This document shows positions 17,201 to 24,612 of a DNA stretch of 44,956 nt, one piece after another. The notes under the pieces were generated by a model. That model was not told where the DNA came from and made no database searches. It saw only the letters and a program-made list of their open reading frames with translations. Made by a program: the position numbers and the translations under genes. How positions within the stretch are numbered: the first letter of the stretch is position 1; every line of letters starts with the position of its first letter. The stretch is from CAYYYP01 sp964475985 (GTDB lineage: Bacteria > Bdellovibrionota > UBA1018 > CAYHWW01), in NCBI GenBank assembly GCA_964475985.1, contig CAYYYP010000026.1, positions 1 to 44,956 on the forward strand, given 5' to 3'.

Positions 17201-19345
17201 CTTCAAAGTTACGCCATGGAAGTTGAAGGCCGCACGAGACCCGGACCCACTACGTATATCGCCTCTGATGGAACTGAAATCACAACCCCTGGTCTCAATC
17301 ACGATATTCCGATGCCACCCGGTCATCATCGCCGCATTGCCGGCGGTAAAATTCGTGCGGCCATCGCAAAGGAAGTTTTAGCGCGGGAAATCACTTTGTC
17401 TCCACCAGACCGGGATGTTTCAACAAGACTCCGAAGAACGGTCAACCGCCTCCTGGCGGGCATCCACGAAATGACGGATGCCGGCACGGCAAGGGATGAA
17501 CTGATTGAGTCCTTGGCGTGGTCACTTGATATCAGGGACAAAGATATCCTCGCTCGTTTGGAATCGGAGAAATCCACGAACTGGCATTTTGTAAATCCTT
17601 CACAGATTAGGAAAGGTTCAGCTCTAACTCAAGTAGCGGGCGCATTAACCCCCAGCGCCCGTCATGATGCCATTGAATATTTTATGAATCCTCAAGGTCC
17701 ACTTCCCGCTTCCGTCGTAGACGCTGTCCATAATGCGGTTAAGCGGGACTCGCGCCATAGAGCCGAAGATTTCTCATCCTTGACTGCACTTCAGCGCGAA
17801 GTAGGCGATGCAATCAGACAAATTGAAACCGCTGCCCATAGCGCCAGTGCTTATGAGCGTATTCCGGTGCTCATGCTGCTCATGCGTAGCGGCGAGAATG
17901 CACCCATGCATAGCCCCGATTACCCGCAAAATATTTTACGGCAATACTTAGGATTTCGCGCTGACCCTTCGGATCCTCGTGGCTCTAAGCAGGAACGCAC
18001 CATGCGGGCCTATCTGCGCACCATCGGTCCCGATGAAGTGTCAGCCAACCTTGCGGGCATGATGGCCCTTCATCACGAAAGTGACGGCCAGCGGTGGCGG
18101 CCCATGTTTGAAATTTTTACGGGCGTTGGCGTTAAGGGCGGACAGCTCACTAGCGTTTTTAATTTACTGGGGCCGGAAGCTACGGCGGAACTTCGGGGCT
18201 TGCGAGACCGCGCGCGTCCTTTGAGCAAATATCAAGTAGAACGGATTTTTGAGAATACTCTCACTTTCTCCGAACGTTCTCGCATTCGACGCACCGTGCG
18301 CGTGCTTGGAAGTGCGAGCATGAAAACCGTAGTTTTGGTTGAGCTGGTCGATGGGCGCCAAGTCGTCGCAATGGTGCGGGCACCGAATGTTCAGGAACAG
18401 AACCGCAGCAATATTGAACGAGCAAAACTTTTTGTCGCCAATCTGCGGGAAGAAGGAATTGAAGTGCCAAGCTTTATGGATGACATCATCCGGGGCACCG
18501 AGCGTCAGATGCAGCACGAAGAAAATTTTACGGAAGAAGTTGAAAACGTACTTCGCGCTCAAGGAATGTATGACAAACTCAATACCCAAATGGCTAACGA
18601 ACTTGAGGGTTGGCATTTTCATGTGCCTGGTCCCATTGAGGGTTTCACGCCCCGAGATAATTTAATTTTCATGGAATATGCACCAGGGATTCCCCACGAA
18701 AATATCACGAATGATCATACGCGAAAACATACGGGACGCATGCTTTTGCGCGCAGGGGTACGTGGCTTGTTTCGGCACCGGATTTTAAATACGGACCCCC
18801 ATGGCGGGAATTATTTGATTGATGAAAATACGCGCACCATTCATCCCATCGATTTTGGCCAGGAAGAAGTTTACCGACGTGCTTCATTCATAAGATCGAT
18901 TTTTGGGCGACTACAAACCGGAGACGATATTTATAACCTCTCCCAGTTTTTGCGTGCAGTTGAGGCCCAAAATGTGGATGACATGGTTAGATTCGGCGTG
19001 CGGCTTTCGGCCACCGGGCAAGCACGGGATCACGCGGCATTGCGAGAGGAACTGCGAAATCTTTTACGGCGGGCCCAAAGTAACGATGAAAGACTCATTG
19101 GGATCACCGACGCATTTAGCCGTCATGAAGTACCAATGGAGCATAGATTTTCTTTTGGCGTGCTTAAGGCCTTGCTCATTTACCAAAGGGAAAATTTCGC
19201 TGGAGTGGATGACCTTCATCAAGTTTTGACGGAAGAGGTGACGCGGGTTTTGAGGACACGGCCCATGGCGGTTTTGCAGGATTCACCGGGCGAGGTCATG
19301 CAGACGATTCGTGATTGCGTAGTGCAGTCCTTGCACGGGCCTTAG
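14258..19345 (+). CDS. Exported gluzincin-like / UbiB (ABC1)-like kinase fusion protein
   Basis: 1695 residues from a GTG (CGGGGA about seven bases upstream); starting there gives a proper signal peptide (HRIK, then FMIFVTLLVFLRSAGA). Residues 171-201 read IIAHELGHSIDF then LREVRADGIA: a zinc motif H174-E175-L-G-H178 with E194 and D198 as likely third ligand and helper, as in gluzincins. Residues about 200-1270 are mostly helical and unrecognised. Residues about 1285-1600 resemble UbiB/COQ8/ABC1: K1293-G-G-Q1296 (KxGQ), LGSASM (Ala-rich-loop equivalent), E1415-E1421 region, T-D1513-P-H-G-G-N1518, and I-D1532-F-G. The beta-3 VAVK lysine is replaced (VVAMV, M1372). UbiB proteins are normally cytosolic or mitochondrial ATPases/kinases, so an exported fusion is unexpected. 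The next gene, a candidate barrel, starts 80 bp downstream. Confidence 0.75.
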   Translation: MLFHRIKFMIFVTLLVFLRSAGAETHGVREPRAPAMQRQPNQAQNHGVAIAPSSADKDPDSTSDNIRDVTADVPAIQNALQHILDRIVAAARITHPRAIKNVNWRIRITASPEINASVQIRDRDRSTGSSGVNHVDQVEVTAGLINLFMAEARAHPDGPQFNDALEEIAGIIAHELGHSIDFSQDPHAYGQLREVRADGIAIPLLHAAGIPTNSLNRAFRRIASVAGAVTESDLVRAVKSYVSTHPTDVFRTIQGEIGIVVSQMTQGGPQLRPLNVQRENFLAEIPHLPTLTPAQAQAAAEIATFPRPTSLVATISEIRATLNTLENARYSDAENRNLVFDRAARQLRHLMTLFDSQLAARGNHVPPNEREEVFSLLRQFETISIDSPLLATEKISIANDTRLETIPFFQSPEYTQFLRQTLTPRFESAARDLDTSMTWDSISLGLIGNSFCPPQFFAQLIADTLPQVQSRYPSTELSGVLAANFLARFSNSTQTLDWTMIMGRLYQQIADSLSESERNHFVVRFNEVARDPSSVGLRFQRSGSGERSGLDDQKLSYARAHNQWGDVESTARSIWRDRGFYAAFDFANNTNYTIDWHLICQIMGISAEVGRQQINESLRDFLRSNRYPQLLEALANGRPPLTKELALGTRYSSWFDANLGDDITDKNNLTSPTARFSMTRNRLQRRYILGHSEAFRNRYREVVRSRLRGLTEWTNEPPTAAKVRDAFLATMTEMLGDHHQYPTAVYDLQIESINELNLQPATKQRLISELYLEEAAPIPGKKASKDARGRSVDNLAWPNLPQGHPDEMIQWALFTKGEHNVRIYRALHKAGVVRRPTDILPLAQARMTETRDLFGGTAPRGRADKYTTRSHFEVVHAMAPLLSQELREVRSPVEFFQFIERVYDPSIPRSQHAAAATSRAVTRLTGETIARARSMNLSTDDAHRVFLILTQNGPSLETDQYFEQVLRPTLYAQASGQLLDELQSYAMEVEGRTRPGPTTYIASDGTEITTPGLNHDIPMPPGHHRRIAGGKIRAAIAKEVLAREITLSPPDRDVSTRLRRTVNRLLAGIHEMTDAGTARDELIESLAWSLDIRDKDILARLESEKSTNWHFVNPSQIRKGSALTQVAGALTPSARHDAIEYFMNPQGPLPASVVDAVHNAVKRDSRHRAEDFSSLTALQREVGDAIRQIETAAHSASAYERIPVLMLLMRSGENAPMHSPDYPQNILRQYLGFRADPSDPRGSKQERTMRAYLRTIGPDEVSANLAGMMALHHESDGQRWRPMFEIFTGVGVKGGQLTSVFNLLGPEATAELRGLRDRARPLSKYQVERIFENTLTFSERSRIRRTVRVLGSASMKTVVLVELVDGRQVVAMVRAPNVQEQNRSNIERAKLFVANLREEGIEVPSFMDDIIRGTERQMQHEENFTEEVENVLRAQGMYDKLNTQMANELEGWHFHVPGPIEGFTPRDNLIFMEYAPGIPHENITNDHTRKHTGRMLLRAGVRGLFRHRILNTDPHGGNYLIDENTRTIHPIDFGQEEVYRRASFIRSIFGRLQTGDDIYNLSQFLRAVEAQNVDDMVRFGVRLSATGQARDHAALREELRNLLRRAQSNDERLIGITDAFSRHEVPMEHRFSFGVLKALLIYQRENFAGVDDLHQVLTEEVTRVLRTRPMAVLQDSPGEVMQTIRDCVVQSLHGP

Positions 19346-19425
19346 GAATTCCCGCTCAATTGGACTGCTTATTAACCATTTAACCTGTTCATCTAAATAA
19401 AAAACGTGTATCAGACGCAACTATT

Positions 19426-20505
19426 ATGATTTCTAAAATTACTGCGTTTGCTTGGTTTGCCTTAGGTGTCGTTCTTACCCTCACCCAACCTACCCTTTCC
19501 CACGGTCAAACTTACATGCGTGGATCCCACCGCGACCAAGGCGGGCTTTCGTTAGTGGATCTTCTCACCAACCTTATTTCCCAAAGGCGCGCATCAGAAA
19601 TCGTTTATGGCGTCGGAGCATTTAATATTTCCGAAACTGGGGGCTCTTTTGCGGGTGGCGCTGGCGTTCGCATCGTAAGAGAGGAAGGACACCAGTTTTC
19701 TTTAGAATATCTTCAGGGCGCTACCTTTTTAAGGGCCCAGGGAACTGGCGAATTATTGGCGTTTGATCTGAACTTCCCGATTTTTGGCAGTCCCCTCGCC
19801 CAGACTCTTGGGCGGGCCATTGGAAATAACATCACCCAGCTCGCCCGAAATCTGCGCTGCGATTCTAGATTTAGAAATAATTTAGATCCCATTGACTGCA
19901 CCCCTGGGGATCCTGAGTCCCGAGAAATGGCCATTGCCGCCAATCGCCACACCACTGGATTTGGCCTTCGCGTTATTCCGGTGGCATTCGATGGCCAATA
20001 CCGCAGGGATTTAATTACAGACTCAAGTGCCAACTCCTATATTATTCTTACGCCGAGCGTACTTTTGAATGTAATGCATGTGGATTACCGAGCATTACAA
20101 CGCGCAGGAGTTGCGGGCCTTGCCCTAAGGGTAGGTGGATCTCCGCTAGCGTTTGGCGCGGGGGCCGGAAACGCTCAAGCCGCTTTTGCCGCAGGTGGAA
20201 ATGCGAGGGTTGATATCGAACTAGTTCTGCACCTAGGAGGCGGACATTTCGTTGGTTTAGATAGCTTGTATAGATTTTTTGGCGCGTATCATGACAATGA
20301 AGGAACTTCTTTATCGGCTATTCACTCTTTGAGGACGGCCGTAAGTTATACCTACTGGCCATCTCACACGCGAGGAACGGGTGTTGGATATTTTGTTCGC
20401 CCTAGTTATGATTTGAATGTCATCGATATCGCTACGGACGACCGTCCTAATGGCCAGGCTACCGTAAACCACGTTTCTGGTTTTAACTTGGGATTTGAAC
20501 TTTAG
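19426..20505 (+). CDS. Exported protein, possible outer-membrane beta-barrel
   Basis: 359 residues; signal peptide with Lys4 and core FAWFALGVVLTLTQPTLSHG. No family recognised. The mature sequence is rich in Gly, Ala and alternating hydrophobic residues (YGVGAFNISETGGSFAGGAG, VELVLHLGG-like strands) and ends in an amphipathic strand SGFNLGFEL, features seen in outer-membrane barrels, although the terminal residue is Leu rather than Phe. Two cysteines (LRCDSRF, IDCTPG) lie in one loop and could pair. It follows the zincin-UbiB fusion gene on the same strand after 80 bp with no obvious terminator between, so the two may be co-transcribed. No clear ribosome binding site precedes the ATG. Confidence 0.7.
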   Translation: MISKITAFAWFALGVVLTLTQPTLSHGQTYMRGSHRDQGGLSLVDLLTNLISQRRASEIVYGVGAFNISETGGSFAGGAGVRIVREEGHQFSLEYLQGATFLRAQGTGELLAFDLNFPIFGSPLAQTLGRAIGNNITQLARNLRCDSRFRNNLDPIDCTPGDPESREMAIAANRHTTGFGLRVIPVAFDGQYRRDLITDSSANSYIILTPSVLLNVMHVDYRALQRAGVAGLALRVGGSPLAFGAGAGNAQAAFAAGGNARVDIELVLHLGGGHFVGLDSLYRFFGAYHDNEGTSLSAIHSLRTAVSYTYWPSHTRGTGVGYFVRPSYDLNVIDIATDDRPNGQATVNHVSGFNLGFEL

Positions 20506-20530
20506 TTTATAAATCTAAAAATTTTATAGC

Positions 20531-21952
20531 TTACCTTCGCCGGCGTTTGCGCTCATCGCTGCCTTTGATGGAAGCCAGCGGCCATAAGCGATGCTCCACT
20601 TTGGCAAGGCCGGCAGTGGTCAAGGCCCGCATCACTTCTTCGGAGGATTTGTAGCAGGGGCTCGCTTCATCAAGTGGCACGCGGCCATCGGTATTGACTT
20701 GAATGCCGGCCGTTTTATATTCCGCATCGATCTTGGATTGCGACAACGTTTTCATGGCATTTCCGCGGGACAGTTTGCGTCCAGCTCCGTGGTTCACGGA
20801 ATATGCAGAATTCACGGACGCCGCTAGCGGTCGCAAAATATAACTCCAGTCTTTATTGCTCCCCGGAATTAAAACTGGATGCCCGCTAGTTTCCCAGATG
20901 GTCCCGCGAAGCGCTGGGTGGCCCGCCGGAAATGCGCGCGTGGCACCTTTGCGATGAACCCAAACGTCGCCGAACTCTGGATGAGTTTCCCTTTGCACTA
21001 AGTTGTGACTGATTTCGTAAATTAAACTGAGTTCTGATTTGAATACTTCTTGGAAAGCTTCCGCGATTTGTTCATAAATAATAAGTCGATTGAGAATGGC
21101 ATAATTTCCGCCAGCGGCTACGGCATTTAAGTAATCGTCGTAATGCTTGGAATCCGGAGTGAAGTACCCCAAGTCGATATCACGCCCTAACTCCGGATGC
21201 TCAGATTTCGCTAAATTAAAATAATTTGTAGCAAGGCCATGACCGAACCCCCGGCTTCCGGTATGAACTTGCACAAATAAAGTCCCTGCTTCCTCGGAAC
21301 GTTGCAATTCAATGAAGTGGTTTCCGCCGCCAAGGCTGCCCAGTTGATCACGTCCACGCTCGGGCCTGCCCTGCCCTCCCCAGGGTGCTTCCCAACTTTC
21401 ACTTACCGGTATTCGATGCCGTTCCGCGCGGCTACGATCAAAATTCGCGCCGTATTTATCGACGTAATACTCAGCGCCTCCCCGGATCAGTTTTTCAAAT
21501 TCTCTATCGGAGACAGAGCCGAACCGTTTACTTTTTCCGCCGGCGCCAAGATCCACTCGCCGCATGACGGCCGCATTGAACTCAAGACGTTTGGCGGGCG
21601 TTGCCGCATCGGCTGGTACCTTTGAACTTGCGCTCATCATGCCGCAGCCGATGTCATAACCTACGGGCCCCATGGCCACCGCGCCATGTTTTGCATCCGT
21701 AAGCAAAACGCAACCCACGGGAACTCCATAACCAAAATGGGTATCCGGGGTAATCGCCACAAGTTTTACACCTGGGAACTGCGTGGCGTTTATGATTTGT
21801 GAATAGAGATTATCTTCTACACCGGCCAGCAGCGCTGGCGAGAGAAAGAGCCTCACGCAAACGTTTGCGGTGTCTTCAGTTTTTAAATCGTAATAACCAC
21901 TCTTATTTAGAGCGGCATACTTTTTCCAACCTTCAAGGTTTTTCAGTTTCAT
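20531..21952 (-). CDS. rtcB: RtcB-type RNA ligase
   Basis: 473 residues, the normal RtcB length. All signature blocks are present: PDTHFGYGVPVG (69-80), VGYDIGCGM with C103, GGGNHFIE with H212, VHTGSRGFGHG with H230, SHNLVQRE with H316, VHRKGATRAFPAGHP, VLIPGSNKDWSYIL, and VNHGAGRKLSRG with the guanylylated H388. These are the manganese ligands and nucleophile of the family, so the enzyme should be active. RtcB joins 2',3'-cyclic phosphate or 3'-phosphate RNA ends to 5'-OH ends using GTP, in tRNA splicing or repair. The ATG lies inside the 3' end of the upstream flavoprotein gene (20-base overlap), so the two are probably translationally coupled. No archease, rtcA or rtcR gene is adjacent. 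Confidence 0.97.
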   Translation of the reverse strand: MKLKNLEGWKKYAALNKSGYYDLKTEDTANVCVRLFLSPALLAGVEDNLYSQIINATQFPGVKLVAITPDTHFGYGVPVGCVLLTDAKHGAVAMGPVGYDIGCGMMSASSKVPADAATPAKRLEFNAAVMRRVDLGAGGKSKRFGSVSDREFEKLIRGGAEYYVDKYGANFDRSRAERHRIPVSESWEAPWGGQGRPERGRDQLGSLGGGNHFIELQRSEEAGTLFVQVHTGSRGFGHGLATNYFNLAKSEHPELGRDIDLGYFTPDSKHYDDYLNAVAAGGNYAILNRLIIYEQIAEAFQEVFKSELSLIYEISHNLVQRETHPEFGDVWVHRKGATRAFPAGHPALRGTIWETSGHPVLIPGSNKDWSYILRPLAASVNSAYSVNHGAGRKLSRGNAMKTLSQSKIDAEYKTAGIQVNTDGRVPLDEASPCYKSSEEVMRALTTAGLAKVEHRLWPLASIKGSDERKRRRR

Positions 21953-23087
21953 TAGGTCCCCGAAACCCTAAAAATTCTTGATGTTCGGATAAGATTCTTT
22001 CACAGCTTGTTTGATCATTGTTGGTATCAAAATTACCCATTTCAAAAGTGCCCCCCAGCACAAGTTCGCCTGACCTAGGAAAGAGATAATAAGGTCCAAA
22101 AAAAACCATGTAGTCTAAAGCGAGTTCAGATGAACTTGCAGCGACTCGCTGAACGTAAAGAAGCTGTCCGCGCACGGGAATCAGGTGCTGATCCTGAACC
22201 AGGTCCCTGGCACCAAGGCCAGAGCAATTAAAGACTAGCGAAGCGTCCGGCACTAGGTTTCTAACTTCGGAAATAGCGGCGATTCGTTTCTGAATGAAAG
22301 TAACCTTAGGTAAAATTTTTTCTGAAAGGTTACGCAAATAAATGGGTGTATCAATAAGAAATGTTTGAAACTCGAAGCCTGAGTGCACCACGCCATCAAT
22401 GGGTAGTTTTGCGTGGAAAATACCGGGTAGTATGATGCCCAGCCGAGCAGCATTGTGCATGCCTGATTTATCGGACACGGAATTCGCATCCCCCGCTACG
22501 CCAAAGATTGGAAGCTGCCTCACGGCCGCGCCGCTTTGTTCAAGCTCCGCAAACTTTTGGTAGGATTCCGTTTGCATTCGAATCAGCCTTTGGTGATCGG
22601 CGGCAGAGCCAAAATCCAAAGAGACGGGAGACCAAAGTCCACCGGCAATATTAGAAGTTGTTTGCGGGGAAAGGTTTTCGGCGACGATCGTGACGTCATA
22701 ACCTTGATTCAATAGTTCGTGGGCGGTGGTGAGACCAATCACCCCGGCCCCGATGATAACAACTTTTTTGGAGGGCGAGAGATGATGCTCGGCTATCCGT
22801 AAACTTTCCCACACGGTCCCCCAGGAAAGGGTCAACCCTGCGCCGCCATGGCCATAATTGTGGATCACGTGCAGTCCATCTACGACTTCATGTTCTAACC
22901 TGATCCCTCCTTCACGGTACGGCCTAAGGCCAGCAATGGGAGTTACGCCGGGGGATGTTACCGTAAGACCATTTAATTGTGGGTAGGCTTGATAAGGGTT
23001 GATGGGCGTCGCGAATGCGGGATTAAGGGCAGAAAGAAAGATTGCAACCCAGAGGGCAAAGCTCCGGTTTCTAAAACTTAAATTCAT
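21933..23087 (-). CDS. Exported D-amino-acid-oxidase-like FAD protein with circularly permuted domain order
   Basis: I choose the ATG 23085-23087 (AGGGG upstream) over a GTG six codons earlier. 384 residues; signal peptide MNLSFRNRSFALWVAIFLSA, ending PAFA before TPIN. Numbered from the GTG: residues 58-98 carry the DAAO C-terminal blocks (AGLRPYREGGIRLE with R61, then HNYGHGGAGLTLSWG), and only afterwards comes the FAD Rossmann motif GAGVIG (119-124), TTSNIAGGLWSP, PVRGQLL and LVLGGTFEMG, where the protein stops. In canonical DAAO/DASOX proteins the GLRP and HNYGHGG blocks are last. The parts are all present but rotated. Likely activity: FAD-dependent oxidation of D-amino acids or a relative, in the periplasm. 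Overlaps the rtcB start by 20 bases. Confidence 0.85.
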   Translation of the reverse strand: MNLSFRNRSFALWVAIFLSALNPAFATPINPYQAYPQLNGLTVTSPGVTPIAGLRPYREGGIRLEHEVVDGLHVIHNYGHGGAGLTLSWGTVWESLRIAEHHLSPSKKVVIIGAGVIGLTTAHELLNQGYDVTIVAENLSPQTTSNIAGGLWSPVSLDFGSAADHQRLIRMQTESYQKFAELEQSGAAVRQLPIFGVAGDANSVSDKSGMHNAARLGIILPGIFHAKLPIDGVVHSGFEFQTFLIDTPIYLRNLSEKILPKVTFIQKRIAAISEVRNLVPDASLVFNCSGLGARDLVQDQHLIPVRGQLLYVQRVAASSSELALDYMVFFGPYYLFPRSGELVLGGTFEMGNFDTNNDQTSCERILSEHQEFLGFRGPNETEKP

Positions 23088-23164
23088 GAAAAAGCCCCTA
23101 TTCACGGAATTTATTTACTATAGGAAAGCTAAAAAGTAAGCGGATAAAATTCTGGGGCAGAGGG

Positions 23165-23371
23165 ACCGAAGTCTGGCGGGCCCTTGCGAGAGGTATTCGG
23201 TGAGGAAGTCACCAGTGAGGGTGACTGAGTCGGTAGATGTGGGCGGCTGGGCTGCCTGCTTAATCGGCAAGGCTTAATGCCGCCCAAAACTTTGACAACC
23301 ATCATTATCCCTGACGGCCTAGCCCACCAGTTTTCACAGCAAATTCAACGTATCCAAACTGGTCTTTTTTG
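23165..23371 (+). ncRNA. Candidate structured RNA leader or small RNA with intrinsic terminator
   Basis: Successive complementary segments: ACCGAA (23165-23170) with TTCGGT (23196-23201); AGTCACC (23207-23213) with GGTGACT (23220-23226); GGGCGGC (23241-23247) with GCCGCCC (23279-23285), enclosing GCCTGC/GCAAGGC. A terminator follows: ACCAGTTT (23326-23333) with AAACTGGT (23356-23363) and then CTTTTTT. ACCAGT also occurs at 23211-23216, so it could pair with 23358-23363 instead of the terminator arm, an attenuator-like choice. The next gene starts at 23403. No known riboswitch or RNA family recognised. It could be a leader or an independent small RNA. Confidence 0.5.
23326..23370 (+). terminator. 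Intrinsic terminator or attenuator before the 23403 gene
   Basis: Eight-base perfect stem ACCAGTTT/AAACTGGT with a 22-base loop, followed directly by C and six T. It ends 32 bases before the downstream start codon and 20 before its AGGGAG, so it terminates either a small RNA or a regulated leader. Confidence 0.6.
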
Positions 23372-23402
23372 TGCAATAAGTCCCTTCGCCAAGGGAGCGC
23401 AA

Positions 23403-24491
23403 ATGTTGAATCAAAGCTTAAAAATTACTAAACTTTATATGTTTATAACCCACGGCCTTTCGATTTTAGGCCTTGGGCTTTTTTCCATATTGCCCTCCTT
23501 CGCTCAAGAAGGTTCCGAGGGCATGCACTGGGGAACCCTGCGCTGCCAAAGCATCCACATGCGCGAATTCATTAGGCCGGCGGCAAGAAATCAGCGAAAC
23601 CCCGGTTCGTCCTTCATGGCTCAGTACCCCATCTTTCTCAACTTACCTCCCTTTGAAATCCAGCTTAGGACATCAAGGACTTCAGGCGCTCATCCGGCGG
23701 CTGAGAGCATTGGGGCGAGTCACGCGATTCAACCGCAAACCTTAGCGGATCGCAGTTACCGTGGCCGCGGAAATGATACGAATCCTATTTCCTTGGATTT
23801 TGGCGTAGTTGTGCAGTCCAGTACTTCTGCGACGGCCGTTCCTCATTGCCGAGAAGACGGAACTTTTCAGGGCGGCGTAGATTTCGTAATCCGTTCCACT
23901 ACCCTTGCCAACGAGTTGGATACTTTACGTGACAGCAGTGCCACCATCGGAATGTTGCCAACCAGAAATATCGTGAGGCCGCTCACCACATTGGTTACCA
24001 ATCACCAAAATACACTTCGTTTACCCATGAACGATGCTACGGGATTCCCGGTGAACCAAAGAGTCATCCCTTTCTTGAATCAGGCGAGAATTGACGCTTG
24101 TCGTCCCCTAATGGCCCAAGCGCAAAGTGCCTACGAAGCTCAGCACGATGATTGGGAAGACCACGAAGAAACCAGGCGGGCTAACCTTGCTCGAGAACAA
24201 GCGCGCCGTAATCGCCGTACCCCCATTGCCGCAAATCTTTTACAGCCCAGCCCTGAACCGACTCGCCCCAACCTCGATACGGTTTGTGCAAACATTCCAG
24301 CGAGTGCCCAGGCAAACCGCCGCGTATTTGGCATTGAACTGAGCTGTGATCTTTCCATCACCGAGGAAGCCCACGCTTACTGCCAAAGTCAGCGTGTGGT
24401 TGAGACGAGTCCGGCCACACCCGCAACGGCAGCCCCCGCCGCTGAAGTACCGGTAACGGACGCTGGCCTTCGTTTAGACGCTTCTCAATAA
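23403..24491 (+). CDS. Exported protein of unknown function
   Basis: I choose the ATG at 23403, preceded by AAGGGAG, because it puts a signal peptide at the N-terminus (Lys residues, then ITHGLSILGLGLFSILPSFA); the upstream in-frame ATG at 23277 would read through the structured leader and terminator. 362 residues. No family recognised. The mature part has a few cysteines (RCQS, HCRED, DACRP, VCAN, SCDL, YCQS), a charged helix about two thirds along (HDDWEDHEETRRANLAREQARRNRR) and an Ala/Pro/Thr-rich tail. Location is probably periplasmic or extracellular. It is a single gene, and expression may depend on the leader RNA upstream. Confidence 0.75.
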   Translation: MLNQSLKITKLYMFITHGLSILGLGLFSILPSFAQEGSEGMHWGTLRCQSIHMREFIRPAARNQRNPGSSFMAQYPIFLNLPPFEIQLRTSRTSGAHPAAESIGASHAIQPQTLADRSYRGRGNDTNPISLDFGVVVQSSTSATAVPHCREDGTFQGGVDFVIRSTTLANELDTLRDSSATIGMLPTRNIVRPLTTLVTNHQNTLRLPMNDATGFPVNQRVIPFLNQARIDACRPLMAQAQSAYEAQHDDWEDHEETRRANLAREQARRNRRTPIAANLLQPSPEPTRPNLDTVCANIPASAQANRRVFGIELSCDLSITEEAHAYCQSQRVVETSPATPATAAPAAEVPVTDAGLRLDASQ

Positions 24492-24525
24492 TAAAAGTTT
24501 AACTAGAACCCTTGAATTTACGTTA

Positions 24526-24562
24526 GGACGCCGCCGCCAGCTTAATATTGAAGTCAGCGTCC
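24526..24562 (+). terminator. Possible weak terminator downstream of the 23403 gene
   Basis: GGACGC (24526-24531) pairs with GCGTCC (24557-24562) around a 25-base loop; the following sequence is only moderately T-rich (CTTTCATTTT). Weak candidate. Confidence 0.3.
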
Positions 24563-24612
24563 GCTTTCATTTTGCAACGCTCAGTAAGTCATATTAGACT
24601 AACCGAACCCTT

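Noticed and set aside
23277..23402. N-terminal extension of the 23403 gene from the ATG at 23277
   Set aside because: It would read through the terminator hairpin, and the signal peptide and AGGGAG place the start at 23403.
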